Origin: Weeksellaceae bacterium
GTDB lineage: Bacteria; Bacteroidota; Bacteroidia; Flavobacteriales; Weeksellaceae
Assembly: GCA_019459455.1 (NCBI GenBank)
Contig: JAIBEX010000022.1
Location: 1-64,000, forward strand
Direction: 5' to 3'
DNA length: 64,000 nucleotides
A program made the translations under genes and the position numbers. This document shows positions 52,008-61,902 of the stretch, piece after piece; the first letter of the stretch is position 1; the number at the start of each line of letters is the position of its first letter. The notes under the pieces are model-generated. The model searched no databases. It was not told the origin of the DNA and was given only the letters and a program-made list of their open reading frames with translations.

Positions 52008-52348
52008 TACTCCGGATTCTCGCTAAGCGATTCCTTAAGCTTCTGAAGTTCGGCTTTTACGAACTCCAGCCGGTCTATGATCGAGATGGTTTCGGAAATT
52101 TTGCTGTTGGTGGTAAGAGCCACACGGGCGCCATCAAGCGTATAGCCTTTTTCCTTAACCAAATGATAGATGATTTTAAGGTTCTTGAGGTCTTCGGGTG
52201 TAAAATATCGGTTTCCCTTCTTGTTTTTCTTCGGACGCAGAATTGGAAATTCCTGCTCCCAATACCGGATAAGTGAAGTGTTCACATTGAACGCCTTCGC
52301 AACCTCACCTATGGAATAGTATAGTTTGTCGGGTAAATTAAGTTTCAT
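52007..52348 (-). CDS. MerR-family transcriptional regulator
   Basis: 113 residues. The winged HTH occupies about 8-75: YYSIGEVAKAFNVNTSLIRYWEQEF then the wing (RPKKNKKGNRYFTPEDLKNL) and a second helix pair. A short C-terminal helix (about 85-110) is likely to dimerise it. No effector-binding cysteines or domain follow, so the signal is unknown. This compact MerR type is widely conserved in Bacteroidota and often stands alone. The M23-type or HhH context does not reveal a target. About 47 bases separate its start from the stop of the helicase gene, which is in the same direction. Confidence 0.87.
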   Translation of the reverse strand: MKLNLPDKLYYSIGEVAKAFNVNTSLIRYWEQEFPILRPKKNKKGNRYFTPEDLKNLKIIYHLVKEKGYTLDGARVALTTNSKISETISIIDRLEFVKAELQKLKESLSENPE

Positions 52349-52395
52349 AGAGGGAAATTCTCAGTTTCAAAGATAAATATTTTTGAAGTAAAACA

Positions 52396-53703
52396 TCAGT
52401 AGGCAACTTCCATTTTTACTTTCTTTCCCTTTAATTTTTCATTCTGCAGCCTTTTCAGCAAATCTTTCACTTTTTTCCTGTCCACCGCTACATACGAAGT
52501 GGTATCCTTCACTTCTATAAGTCCAATGTCAGCCATGGTCATACCACCTTTTTTAATGAGATAACCCACCACATCCACTTTATTCACCTTGTCTTTTTTT
52601 CCGGCGCTGATGTAAATGGTCTGAAAAGGAGTTGGCGCCGGGATTCTGCTGCTTTCGGAGACATTTTCTTCGGGTGTATTGTTTTTGATGAAAGGGAAGT
52701 TTTCGTCCTCGGTCATGATTAGATAGGAAAACCCTTTAGCGTTCATCCGGGCAGTCCTGCCGTTGCGGTGTATGAAGGCATCCTCTTTGGGGGGCAGCTG
52801 ATAATGGACTATGGATTCAACTTCAGGAATATCAAGTCCCCTGGATGCCAAATCGGTCGTAATAAGGATGCGCGCCGAATCGTTGCGGAACTTTAGCAAG
52901 GCGCGTTCCCTTTCGTCCTGCTCCATACCGCCATGGAATGTTTCGCGGTCAATGCCCTTTTCCCGCAAAAGTTCAGAAATCCGGTCCACCGCATCGCGGT
53001 GATTGCAAAAGATTAAAGTTCTCTTGTTCCCTATTTTGCAGATCAGGCGGAACAGGGTATCCAGTTTTTCCTCAGAGGTCGTCATCACTTTCCTGAGCTG
53101 TACGTTGGGTTTGGATTCGTGGACGTTTAAAAAGTTGATGATTTTTTCGTCTTTCAGGCCTGTAAAGGCTGGAATCTTCTCCATTGCCGTCGCCGAAGTC
53201 AGGATGCGCTGTGAAAGACCATCCATAGAGGCAATGATATATTCCATGTCCTCCTGGAATCCCAACTCCAAGGACTTATCGAATTCATCCAGGACAAGGG
53301 TTTTTATTGTAGAAGGGTCGAAGTTCTCATTCTTTAAATGATAACTGATTCGGCCGGGAGTTCCTATCAGCAGGGCAGGAGCCTGGGTAAGGTTGTTCAC
53401 TTCAATTTTTTTATCATGCCCGCCGTAACATACCGAGACTTTGAAATCAGTACCCATTGTTTTAAAGACCTGTTCAATCTGTAAGGCGAGTTCCCGTGCC
53501 GGAACAAGGACCAAAGCCTGAATCCCTTCAGCATTGGCTTCAAAATCCCTCAGAAGCGGAAAGAGAAATGCCAGGGTTTTACCTGAACCGGTCGGCGATA
53601 GCAGAATGACATCATTCCCCTTTTCAGTGGTGGTGTAGGTTGATTTCTGCATCTGATTCATGTCCTGAATCTGCAGTTTTGTATATATTGGTTCTAGATC
53701 CAT
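52396..53703 (-). CDS. DEAD-box RNA helicase, DbpA type
   Basis: 435 residues. The core has Q motif-like LQIQDMNQMQKST, motif I SPTGSGKTLAF, motif II DEFDKS (a DEFD variant of DEAD), motif III SAT and motif VI HRNGRTARM. The C-terminal domain (about 365-435; VDVVGYLIKKGGMTMADIGLIEVKDTTSYVAV) is the DbpA RNA-binding fold that targets hairpin 92 of 23S rRNA, so a role in 50S assembly is likely. The motif II change of A to F is worth noting but occurs elsewhere in this group. Divergent from rpsA. Confidence 0.9.
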   Translation of the reverse strand: MDLEPIYTKLQIQDMNQMQKSTYTTTEKGNDVILLSPTGSGKTLAFLFPLLRDFEANAEGIQALVLVPARELALQIEQVFKTMGTDFKVSVCYGGHDKKIEVNNLTQAPALLIGTPGRISYHLKNENFDPSTIKTLVLDEFDKSLELGFQEDMEYIIASMDGLSQRILTSATAMEKIPAFTGLKDEKIINFLNVHESKPNVQLRKVMTTSEEKLDTLFRLICKIGNKRTLIFCNHRDAVDRISELLREKGIDRETFHGGMEQDERERALLKFRNDSARILITTDLASRGLDIPEVESIVHYQLPPKEDAFIHRNGRTARMNAKGFSYLIMTEDENFPFIKNNTPEENVSESSRIPAPTPFQTIYISAGKKDKVNKVDVVGYLIKKGGMTMADIGLIEVKDTTSYVAVDRKKVKDLLKRLQNEKLKGKKVKMEVAY

Positions 53704-53809
53704 GCTGCAAAGATAATTGAAACTGCGAAGGGATGAAATTTAAAATTCAAACGCGGATTGATTACTTAGTACAATGCGTGAGAAGCCGGGTAATTGATCT
53801 TCTTTTATT

Positions 53810-53840
53810 ATTGCGGATATGGAATTATTTCGTAATTTTG
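53810..53840 (+). promoter_or_regulatory. rpsA: rpsA promoter
   Basis: ATTG at 53810-53813, a 19-base spacer and TAATTTTG at 53833-53840 fit the Bacteroidota consensus with one mismatch. Transcription should start near 53846, leaving a leader of about 115 bases before the rpsA ATG. Confidence 0.6.
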
Positions 53841-53960
53841 CACGACTTTTTGTGGGAGTATTTTGGCAAAGTTAAAATATTAACAATTAACATCTTCCGT
53901 ATTTTTCATCAGCCACATTAAGCCAGACGCTGAAAGAGAAGGAATACAAATTTTTTATTT

Positions 53961-55745
53961 ATGTCTGAAACTAAAGACACGGTTCTTTTGAACCAAAACG
54001 TAGCACCTGAACAATTTGACTGGGATTCTTTTGAATCCGGCCTTGATGCAGATGCAAGAAAAGAAAAAAGTGATCTTGAAGAAATTTACAACGGATCACT
54101 TACAAGCCTTGCTGACAATGATGTACTGACCGGAAAAGTAGTTAGACTTACCGACAAAGAAGCAATTGTTGACATCAACTTCAAGTCTGAAGGAGTCATT
54201 TCTCTTAACGAATTCCGTTACAACCAGGGTCTCGCAGTGGGCGATGAGGTTGAAGTAATGGTGGACAGAAGAGAGGACAAAAGCGGACAGCTACAGTTAT
54301 CTCACAAAAAAGCAAGAACACTTAAGGCTTGGGACAGGGTAAACGAACTTCACGAAACCGGCGAAATCGTAAACGGTTACGTTAAATCAAGAACCAAAGG
54401 AGGTATGATCGTGGATATTCACGGTATTGAAGCCTTCTTGCCAGGATCTCAGATCGACGTGAAGCCTATTAAAGATTACGATCAGTTTGTTGGTAAAACA
54501 ATGGAATTCAAAGTTGTTAAGATCAACCCGGAATTCAAGAACGTTGTTGTTTCTCACAAAGCACTTATCGAAGCAGATCTTGAAGGTCAGAAAAAAGAGA
54601 TCATCGCTCAACTTGAAAAAGGACAGGTTCTTGAGGGAACTGTTAAAAATATTACATCATACGGTGTATTCGTAGACCTTGGAGGTGTTGACGGACTTAT
54701 CCACATCACCGACCTTTCCTGGAGCCGTGTTAACCATCCGTCAGAAATTCTGGAAGATGGCCAAACTGTTAAGGTGGTTATCCTTGATTTTGATGATGAA
54801 AAAACAAGAATCCAATTGGGTATGAAGCAGCTTGAAGCTCATCCTTGGGATGCACTTTCTGCCGATATGAAAGTTGGTGACAAAGTAAAAGGAAGAGTAG
54901 TTGTACTGGCTGACTATGGTGCGTTTGTAGAAATCGCTCCGGGTGTTGAAGGTCTGATTCACGTTTCTGAAATGTCATGGTCAACTCACTTAAGAAGTGC
55001 AGGTGATTTCGTGAAAGTAGGAGACGAGGTGGAAGCTGAAGTTCTTACACTGGACAGAAGCGACAGAAAAATATCTTTAGGTATCAAACAACTTAACAAA
55101 GATCCTTGGGAAAATATCGAAGCTAAGTATCCGGTAGGTTCTCAGCATGTAGGTACGGTAAGAAACTTTACCAACTTTGGTGTATTTGTAGAACTTGAAG
55201 AAGGGATTGACGGACTGATCTATATCTCTGACCTTTCATGGACCAGAAAGATCAAGCACCCGTCTGAGTTCTGCGCAGTAGGAGACAAACTGGACGTTAT
55301 CGTTCTTGAACTCGACACTGCTTCCAGAAGACTTTCTTTGGGTCACAAACAACTTCAGGAGAATCCTTGGGATAAGTTTGAAACCAAATATGCTGAAGGA
55401 ACAGTACACGCAGGTAAGGCAACTGATGTTTTCGACAAAGGAGCTCAGGTTCAGTTCGAAGATGTAGAAGTTGAAGCTTTCTGTCCTTCTAGATTACTTG
55501 AAAAAGAAGACGGATCCAAAATCAAGAAAGGAGAAGATGCACAGTTCAAGGTGATTGAATTCAACAAAGAATTCAAGAGAGTTGTAGTTTCGCACACCGG
55601 TATCTTCAGAGATGAGGAGAAAAGGAATGCAAGAGAAGCAAGCTCAAAACCGCAGGTTACCTCATCCGGTAACGAAGAAAGATCTACACTTGGAGATATT
55701 GACGCGTTAGCTGAATTGAAGAAGAGAATGGAAGGAGGCGAATAA
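53961..55745 (+). CDS. rpsA: 30S ribosomal protein S1
   Basis: 594 residues. Six S1 (OB-fold) domains are visible, starting about residues 50, 135, 220, 305, 392 and 475, with typical cores such as GVFVDLGGVDGLIHITDLSW, GAFVEIAPGVEGLIHVSEMSW and GVFVELEEGIDGLIYISDLSW. It helps mRNA bind the 30S subunit, which is interesting here since Bacteroidota use few Shine-Dalgarno sequences. The gene has a long leader that could fold for autoregulation. A strong terminator with a GAAA loop follows. Confidence 0.97.
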   Translation: MSETKDTVLLNQNVAPEQFDWDSFESGLDADARKEKSDLEEIYNGSLTSLADNDVLTGKVVRLTDKEAIVDINFKSEGVISLNEFRYNQGLAVGDEVEVMVDRREDKSGQLQLSHKKARTLKAWDRVNELHETGEIVNGYVKSRTKGGMIVDIHGIEAFLPGSQIDVKPIKDYDQFVGKTMEFKVVKINPEFKNVVVSHKALIEADLEGQKKEIIAQLEKGQVLEGTVKNITSYGVFVDLGGVDGLIHITDLSWSRVNHPSEILEDGQTVKVVILDFDDEKTRIQLGMKQLEAHPWDALSADMKVGDKVKGRVVVLADYGAFVEIAPGVEGLIHVSEMSWSTHLRSAGDFVKVGDEVEAEVLTLDRSDRKISLGIKQLNKDPWENIEAKYPVGSQHVGTVRNFTNFGVFVELEEGIDGLIYISDLSWTRKIKHPSEFCAVGDKLDVIVLELDTASRRLSLGHKQLQENPWDKFETKYAEGTVHAGKATDVFDKGAQVQFEDVEVEAFCPSRLLEKEDGSKIKKGEDAQFKVIEFNKEFKRVVVSHTGIFRDEEKRNAREASSKPQVTSSGNEERSTLGDIDALAELKKRMEGGE

Positions 55746-55770
55746 GTCCTGCTGAAATTTTATATACAGA

Positions 55771-55798
55771 ACCACTTCGAAAGAAGTGGTTTTTTTTA
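55771..55798 (+). terminator. terminator after rpsA
   Basis: ACCACTTC and GAAGTGGT form an 8-bp stem capped by a GAAA tetraloop, followed by eight T. It lies 25 bases after the stop. Confidence 0.93.
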
Positions 55799-55854
55799 TT
55801 GGACAAAGTTTGGTATATGCGTAAATATTGTAAATTCGGTATTATTTTAAGACA

Positions 55855-58413
55855 ATGAAAAAAATAGTTCTATCGGTTTCCCTTCTTTTAATCTCCGGTG
55901 CGATATTCGGCCAGGATTACCACCAGATCGTCGAAGACCATCTGGTGAAGAATCATGCGCACGCATTTAAAAAAGCAGCATTGCTTGATTTCGTAGTCCA
56001 GCAGGAAGATTTTTCGAGGTCGATGAAGGCGACGGTCGTGAAAATTCAGCAAACGGTAAATGGCGTACCAATCTACAACGGAGTTGCTACAGCCTTGGTG
56101 AAAGGAGAGAAAGTTCGTCACTTTTCCGATAATCTGGAGAAAAACTATAACCGTATTTCGCCTAAAACCGGCATTATGTCACCCGAAGTCGCGCTCACAG
56201 CCCTGTTCCGCAGAAAAAACCTTCAAAATCATGAAAACTACCGCATTGCAGGTTTCAGTGATCCCGACGATGACCATTTACCTACCGCAAAACAGCGCCT
56301 GGTTTATTTCAGGAAAGATGGTGATCTGCTTTTGTGTTACGAATATCATTTTCACGACTCCAACAGCAGTAATTACTGGGATATTCTTGTTGATGCCGTT
56401 TCCGGAGAGATTGTACACGAACAGAACCTGACTTTGGCGTGCAGTTTCAATCATGAAGGATTGGAATCACAGAAGACTGCGGTTTCAACATCAGCGAAAA
56501 TCGAAAAGGCAGGTCATTATGCCCCCGATAATGCTTCCTATAACGTGTTTGCTTTGCCGGTGGAAAGTCCCAACTTTGGACCCCGATCCCTGGTTTCCAA
56601 TCCCTGGTTTCACGATGCCTCGCCGGAGGGTTGGCATTCCGATGGTAGCACGCATTACACCATTACCAGAGGAAATAATGTGTATGCATACGAAGATCTG
56701 GACGCAAACAACAGTGCCGGGTTTTCCCCGGATGGTGGCCCGGCACGAAATTTTGACTTTCCCTACACTCCGGGTGCACCTGCTCAGAACAACATATCCG
56801 CTGCGATTACCAATCTTTTCTATATAGGAAACAAGACGCATGATATTTTCTACAGACTCGGCTTTACAGAATCTGCCCGTAATTTTCAAACCAATAATTT
56901 TGGAAAGGGAGGGCTCGGCAATGACGAGGTTTTGGCTGAAGCGCAGGACAGCTCGGAACTGAACAATTCCAATTTCTTTACTCCTCCCGACGGTACTAAA
57001 CCGCGCATGCAGATGTTTCTCTGGAGTCCGCCCTTTGTACAGCGTGTCTTCTACAACAGCCCCCTAAGTGCAGTAAGCCGTCAGCCCAACTCGCGCCCGG
57101 CTGAATTCGGGCCCTCGCTAACTCCAACAGGAATCACCGCCGATGTAATCATCTCACCGGTTTTAGATGCCTGTGTGCCGATGGCGGCGGGTTTTTTCGC
57201 CGGAAAGATTGGGCTGGCAGAACGTGGGAACTGTAATTTTACTGTTAAAGTAAAGAATATGCAGGATGCCGGTGCAGTTGGTGCCCTCATTTATAATGCA
57301 ACCACATCTGCAAACTTTATCAGCATGGGCGGAACCGATGCATCAATTACCATCCCCTCCATACTTATTGAAAATTCAGAAGGGGAGTTCATTAAAACCA
57401 CCATTAATTCCGGTACAAATGTAAATGTAACCCTGAAACATGACCCGACGCAAGATGCGAATGCGGATGGAAGTTTTGACAACGGCATCATTGTCCACGA
57501 ATATGGTCATGGCATATCAACGCGTCTTACTGGTAACGGGTACTCCTGCCTCAACAAGGATGTTTCTAAGGAACAAATGGGAGAGGGATGGTCAGATTTC
57601 TTTACCCTCATGCTCACCAATCAGCCTAATGCCACTGCCGCAGTACCACGCTCAGTCGCAACTTTTGCCGCCGGGCAGTATGCTGCCGGAATTGGTATAA
57701 GGCCTGCAAAGTATTCACCGGATTTCACCGTCAACAACTATACGTATGGTAAAACGAACGGCATGGAATTCATGGAAGATGGGGTTATGGCTCCTCATGT
57801 GCATTCCATCGGGTTTGTATGGGCCACGATATTGTGGGATCTGCACTGGAGGTATGCCGAAAAATATGGTTACGCTTCGGATGTAATGAGCAATGCCACC
57901 AACGGCAGCACGAGGGTTTTACAGACCGTCCTGGACGGTTTGAAACTTCAGGAATGTAACCCGACCTTTCCGTCAGGTAGGGATGCCATCATTGCCGCTG
58001 ACCTTGCAGCAACAGGAGGAGAGAACCGGTGTATGATCTGGGAGTCCTTTGCCAAACGTGGCGTGGGTCTGAATGCTTCTGCCGGCAGCAAAACCAATAT
58101 TAATGACCAAACGGAAGATTTTACGGTTCCCGCAGAGTGCAAAGGCGGGATCGGTGTTTCAGAAACTGAATTTATCCTGTACCCAAATCCAGTCAGTAGC
58201 AGTTATTCCATTAATTTTCCACTGAATATGCTGGGGAAAATGAAGATTGAAACCTACGACGCATCCGGGAGGCTTGTTGCAGCTCAGGAAAAACTGGTCG
58301 TGAATGTAAAACAGAACTTCTCGGCCCAGCGGTTGACAAACGGGGTTTATTTCCTGAAAATTACCGGCAACGGCAGGGAACAAATCCTTAAACTAATTGT
58401 GGCAAAAAAATAG
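55855..58413 (+). CDS. M36 (fungalysin) metalloprotease, T9SS-secreted
   Basis: 852 residues. A signal peptide (ending about IFGQ) is followed by a propeptide with FTP-like and PepSY-like parts (about 30-200) and the M36 catalytic domain. The zinc motif is HEYGH with His548, Glu549 and His552, and EQMGEGWSDFF supplies the third ligand glutamate. A protease-associated domain (about 430-535) is inserted in the catalytic domain, seen in RGNCNFTVKVKNMQDAGAVGALIYN. The C-terminus is a type A T9SS sorting domain (YPNPVSSSY...GRLVAAQEK...LTNGVYFLKI). It is exported by type IX secretion and degrades proteins outside the cell. Monocistronic. Confidence 0.94.
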   Translation: MKKIVLSVSLLLISGAIFGQDYHQIVEDHLVKNHAHAFKKAALLDFVVQQEDFSRSMKATVVKIQQTVNGVPIYNGVATALVKGEKVRHFSDNLEKNYNRISPKTGIMSPEVALTALFRRKNLQNHENYRIAGFSDPDDDHLPTAKQRLVYFRKDGDLLLCYEYHFHDSNSSNYWDILVDAVSGEIVHEQNLTLACSFNHEGLESQKTAVSTSAKIEKAGHYAPDNASYNVFALPVESPNFGPRSLVSNPWFHDASPEGWHSDGSTHYTITRGNNVYAYEDLDANNSAGFSPDGGPARNFDFPYTPGAPAQNNISAAITNLFYIGNKTHDIFYRLGFTESARNFQTNNFGKGGLGNDEVLAEAQDSSELNNSNFFTPPDGTKPRMQMFLWSPPFVQRVFYNSPLSAVSRQPNSRPAEFGPSLTPTGITADVIISPVLDACVPMAAGFFAGKIGLAERGNCNFTVKVKNMQDAGAVGALIYNATTSANFISMGGTDASITIPSILIENSEGEFIKTTINSGTNVNVTLKHDPTQDANADGSFDNGIIVHEYGHGISTRLTGNGYSCLNKDVSKEQMGEGWSDFFTLMLTNQPNATAAVPRSVATFAAGQYAAGIGIRPAKYSPDFTVNNYTYGKTNGMEFMEDGVMAPHVHSIGFVWATILWDLHWRYAEKYGYASDVMSNATNGSTRVLQTVLDGLKLQECNPTFPSGRDAIIAADLAATGGENRCMIWESFAKRGVGLNASAGSKTNINDQTEDFTVPAECKGGIGVSETEFILYPNPVSSSYSINFPLNMLGKMKIETYDASGRLVAAQEKLVVNVKQNFSAQRLTNGVYFLKITGNGREQILKLIVAKK

Positions 58414-58460
58414 TAGGGTTCATAAACCAATAACCTGACAGTAAAGTAATGGCTAAATAA

Positions 58461-58493
58461 ACTTCGGCGGGTCACTGTTAGTGATCCGACGAA
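58461..58493. terminator. long hairpin between the M36 gene and the 598-residue gene
   Basis: A 15-bp stem with two G-U pairs closes a GTT loop (arms around CGGGTCACT and AGTGATCCG). It lies between two convergent genes. T-runs are weak, so it may be a terminator or only a 3'-end stabilising hairpin. Confidence 0.55.
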
Positions 58494-58517
58494 GGACTTT
58501 CATATGCTCAATACCGG

Positions 58518-60314
58518 TTATGAAGGCTGCAGTTTCAGCAGTTCTGCTTCATGATCGGAAAGCTGACTTAGGATTCCGGAATGGTCATTTGCAAAAAATA
58601 CCGAATTCTGAAAAAGTTCTTTATAATACGATATACCCGATAACAGATTGGATTGGAAAGCCTCCCACTTCTTTATTTGTTGCGGCGTAATCTCCACTCT
58701 GTCCTTGAGCTGACCGGCCAGATTTTCTATATACAGATTCAGTTCCTTAAGCATCATATTGGGTCGCTCTGTATGATCTTCGCCGGATTTCTCACCATAA
58801 ATGTGGTGGATCATCTCTTTCAGCGAGTAGGTTTTTGAGAAGTACGCTATGTTTGGGCCGGGGCAGACCACGACACCCTGAGCCTGGCCCTTAATAGGGA
58901 TTCCCAGTTCCAGGTGCGAAGCATTGGCCAAACCGACACAAAGACAGGATTTTTCGGTGATGGTAGCGTGTGCTTTGTTATAATGTTCCGGAGAAAGGTC
59001 GCTTTGCCGCTCATTCAGCTCGTGTATTTTTCTGTCCTGATATTTTCTGGACGCCGTGCAGATTCCTTCTGCTTCATACTCTTTGCTCAGGGCCAAGTAT
59101 TTCTTCGGACACGAACTTCCGGCCTTGCCTGAGGTAGCACGTCTGCTTTTCAGCAACTCATTGCTGGTACCGCGCACGGTATTGAACGGCACACCCAACG
59201 GTGAGATATTGCTCAGATAAAGATCTTCTTTTTTTGCGTTTGCAAGCAGTTCCCTTGTTTCCTGATCAACAGAAGTGGCCTCCGGCACCAGCAGGAACGG
59301 GGATCCCCAACCGACCGAATCCATTTCATAGTGTGTCAGTAAAAACTGGTGCTCCTCTGCAGTTCCGACCCCTCCCTGAACGGTGTATTTAACCGTTGGG
59401 ATATTATTCGGAAGCACTTTTCCCTTCGATTCTAAAGCCTTTGAAAACAAATCGTAGGAAACCTGTTCCAGTTCCTTTCTTCTTGCTTTGAATTCTTCCA
59501 GAATTGGTCCCAACAGATGACCATCGGTAGCAAATGCATGTCCGCCGCAATTCAGGCCGGATTCTATACGGAATTCCGAAACCCAAAGCCCTTTCTTCGC
59601 CAGGAAATTCGCCTGTACCATTGCAGAACGGAAATCGCTCACCTTCAGGATGATTTTCTTTCTGAATCCTCCTTTTATATCGGGATAAAAATCCTCAAAA
59701 GCTTCAATGTAACTGTACAACCGAGGGTTCATTCCGGCAGAGAAAACCACGGAAGATCTGGTTGTGCTGTTGGCATAGCCCCGAAGTGCAGCATGCGCGT
59801 CGTTATAAATGATTGGCAGCTGCTCTTTTTTGCGGAAGTTGTCCTTGTCCACTTTCGTCATAATGTTCACATCAATGCTTCCCGGACGGAAATACTCGTC
59901 CAATACCGATTTAATCTCACTGAAATTCTGCTTCCCGGCAGTAACGGCCTGCGCGAGCTTTAATTTTAATTCAGAGGATGATGGTAAGAAAGACATGAAT
60001 TCCTCGAGTTTATGCTGCTTTTCGGTAAGTTCCTGTTTATAGGTTTCAAATTTTTCAGCAATCACCGAATCCATTAAATTCAGATAGTTGGTAATGCGTT
60101 TTGCGCGGAAGTCCTCCATTTTTTGGGTAACTTCCATATAAGGGCGCCTGAATTTATCCGAGTAGAATGCGGTCATTTTTTCAATAAAATCATCGTCCAT
60201 GATGGAGATTACGGAATCGATACCGTACTGGGCAACCCGCAAAGGACTGTCGATGGTGAAGGCCAATCCCATTACCGGGATGTGAAAAGTGTGGGCGTTT
60301 TTAATTTCGGTCAT
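58518..60314 (-). CDS. uncharacterised protein with FMN-dependent TIM-barrel-like motifs
   Basis: 598 residues, no signal peptide, cytoplasmic. I do not recognise a named family. The start HIPVMGLAFTIDSPLRVAQYG, the middle GLNCGGHAFATDGH (about 253-266) and QGGVGTAEEHQFLLTHYEMDSVGWGSPFLLVPEA (about 313-346) resemble the first strand, glycine loop and phosphate-binding loop of FMN-binding barrels such as nitronate monooxygenase or FabK. An additional helical stretch (about 45-145) and a C-terminal half with cysteines 402, 419, 457, 459 and 484 are unusual and could bind an Fe-S cluster. The oxidoreductase idea is inference. It stands alone between the M36 gene and rplS. Confidence 0.6.
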   Translation of the reverse strand: MTEIKNAHTFHIPVMGLAFTIDSPLRVAQYGIDSVISIMDDDFIEKMTAFYSDKFRRPYMEVTQKMEDFRAKRITNYLNLMDSVIAEKFETYKQELTEKQHKLEEFMSFLPSSSELKLKLAQAVTAGKQNFSEIKSVLDEYFRPGSIDVNIMTKVDKDNFRKKEQLPIIYNDAHAALRGYANSTTRSSVVFSAGMNPRLYSYIEAFEDFYPDIKGGFRKKIILKVSDFRSAMVQANFLAKKGLWVSEFRIESGLNCGGHAFATDGHLLGPILEEFKARRKELEQVSYDLFSKALESKGKVLPNNIPTVKYTVQGGVGTAEEHQFLLTHYEMDSVGWGSPFLLVPEATSVDQETRELLANAKKEDLYLSNISPLGVPFNTVRGTSNELLKSRRATSGKAGSSCPKKYLALSKEYEAEGICTASRKYQDRKIHELNERQSDLSPEHYNKAHATITEKSCLCVGLANASHLELGIPIKGQAQGVVVCPGPNIAYFSKTYSLKEMIHHIYGEKSGEDHTERPNMMLKELNLYIENLAGQLKDRVEITPQQIKKWEAFQSNLLSGISYYKELFQNSVFFANDHSGILSQLSDHEAELLKLQPS

Positions 60315-60523
60315 AAAGATATAATGGTGTTATTGAAATGAAACAAATGGACACCCCGAAAACAATGTTCCTGTGTCCCATGCTAAAAAATATATTATGC
60401 TGTACACAAATTTAACAGTTTAGTGAGTGGTGATCACTGCTTCATTACCTGATATTTATCTGTTTCCGGAAAATTCTCTTAACCACCTGCACCTCGATGG
60501 GCATTTATTTTGGCTTAAAAACG

Positions 60524-60557
60524 AAAAACCACCTGAACGGTTCCAGGTGGTTTTTCT
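60524..60557. terminator. terminator after rplS
   Basis: AAAAACCACCTG pairs perfectly with CAGGTGGTTTTT around an eight-base loop. The minus strand also ends in a T-run, so it serves rplS (minus) and could act in both directions. Confidence 0.9.
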
Positions 60558-60573
60558 ATTGTTGTTGTCTGAA

Positions 60574-60927
60574 TTACTTTTTGTATGAAGCGTCTTTGAT
60601 TCTCGCTTTCTTACCTCTAAGATCACGGAAGTAATAGATTCTTGCTCTTCTTACTTTACCTTTTCTGTCGAGTTCAATTTTCTGCAGGGCAGGAAGGTTG
60701 ATTGGGAATACTCTTTCTACCCCAACATCACCGCTCATCTTTCTGATGGTGAAGGTTTTGGTAGCGCCTGTTCCTCTAAGCTGAATTACGGTTCCTTTAA
60801 AGAACTGGGTTCTTGTTTTGGCACCTTCTTTAATCTCGTAATACACAGTGATGGTGTCACCGGCTTTGAATTCTGGGAATTCTTTCTTAGCAATGTACTT
60901 TTCCTGTACGTACTTTAATAAATCCAT
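60574..60927 (-). CDS. rplS: 50S ribosomal protein L19
   Basis: 117 residues. The L19 beta-barrel is recognised by FKAGDTITVYYEIKEGAKTRTQFFKGTVIQLRG, TFTIRKMSGDVGVERVFPINLP and the C-terminal KVRRARIYYFRDLRGKKARI. It lies at the 30S/50S interface. Here it is on its own and not in the rpsP-rimM-trmD-rplS operon known from many other phyla. A terminator follows 17 bases downstream. Confidence 0.98.
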   Translation of the reverse strand: MDLLKYVQEKYIAKKEFPEFKAGDTITVYYEIKEGAKTRTQFFKGTVIQLRGTGATKTFTIRKMSGDVGVERVFPINLPALQKIELDRKGKVRRARIYYFRDLRGKKARIKDASYKK

Positions 60928-61188
60928 TTTTTATATAAAAAATTTTTTGTCAAGCTAAGCAACATTCACGTCCTTCGTCAGAGGTTGATTAACAGGTTGC
61001 AAAAATAAAACAATTTATTCTATCACACAACAACTTATAAAACAATTTCCGCAAAGTGTATTGCCGCACCGCGGTCCGTTTCCCGCCTGCACCCTTAGTC
61101 CCATATACCCGTCCTCATCCTTAACCTTAACATTACCTCAATTCCAAAAAAAACCTTAATTTTAGTCGCAGAAAAATCAGACCTGAAT

Positions 61189-61902
61189 ATGATTGATAAA
61201 AGAGTTAAGAATGCAAAGGAAGCCATAAGCGGCATCACCGATGGAATGACTTTAATGCTGGGCGGATTCGGCCTTTGCGGCATCCCCGAGAATTCCATTA
61301 ATGCCTTGGTTGAAAGCAACATCACGGACCTTACCTGCATATCCAATAATGCAGGAGTTGATGATTTCGGCCTCGGACTGTTGCTTCAGAAGCGGCAGAT
61401 AAAGAAAATGATTTCCTCCTACGTGGGCGAAAACGCAGAGTTCGAACGCCAGATGCTTTCCGGTGAACTTGAGGTAGAGTTGATTCCGCAGGGAACCTTA
61501 GCCGAAAGAAGCCGTGCCGCGCAGGCCGGAATTCCTGCGTTTTACACACCCGCAGGTTACGGCACCGAGGTCGCTGAAGGCAAGGAAACCAAAGAGTTTA
61601 ACGGCAAGATGCACATCCTGGAGCACGCCTTTGACGCTGATTTTTCAATAGTAAAAGCCTGGAAAGGCGATCACGCCGGTAATTTGATATTCAAAGGTTC
61701 CGCCCGTAACTTCAATGCACCCATGGCCGGGGCAGGAAAGATCACCATTGCTGAAGTGGAAGAACTCGTGGAGCCCGGTGAACTGGATCCCAACGAAATA
61801 CATATTCCCGGAATTATGGTCCAGCGGATTTTTCAGGGTGAAAAATTCGAGAAAAGAATTGAACAGAGAACGGTAAGGAAAAGGAGTCCGGAATCTTTAT
61901 AG
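61189..61902 (+). CDS. scoA: 3-oxoacid CoA-transferase subunit A
   Basis: 237 residues, family I CoA-transferase alpha subunit. It begins [34 protein letters not shown] with the glycine-rich CoA loop and contains [19 protein letters not shown] and [13 protein letters not shown], all typical. It pairs with subunit B, which carries the catalytic glutamate, to transfer CoA between succinate and acetoacetate or similar acids. No subunit B gene follows in this window: 122 bases later an HU-like gene begins. The partner must lie elsewhere, or was lost. A TAATTTTAG-like promoter box is about 25 bases upstream. Confidence 0.93.
   Translation: MIDKRVKNAKEAISGITDGMTLMLGGFGLCGIPENSINALVESNITDLTCISNNAGVDDFGLGLLLQKRQIKKMISSYVGENAEFERQMLSGELEVELIPQGTLAERSRAAQAGIPAFYTPAGYGTEVAEGKETKEFNGKMHILEHAFDADFSIVKAWKGDHAGNLIFKGSARNFNAPMAGAGKITIAEVEELVEPGELDPNEIHIPGIMVQRIFQGEKFEKRIEQRTVRKRSPESL

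Noticed and set aside
53733-53921. 62-codon frame upstream of rpsA
   Set aside because: It overlaps the rpsA promoter and leader, has no ribosome-loading context and no recognisable features.
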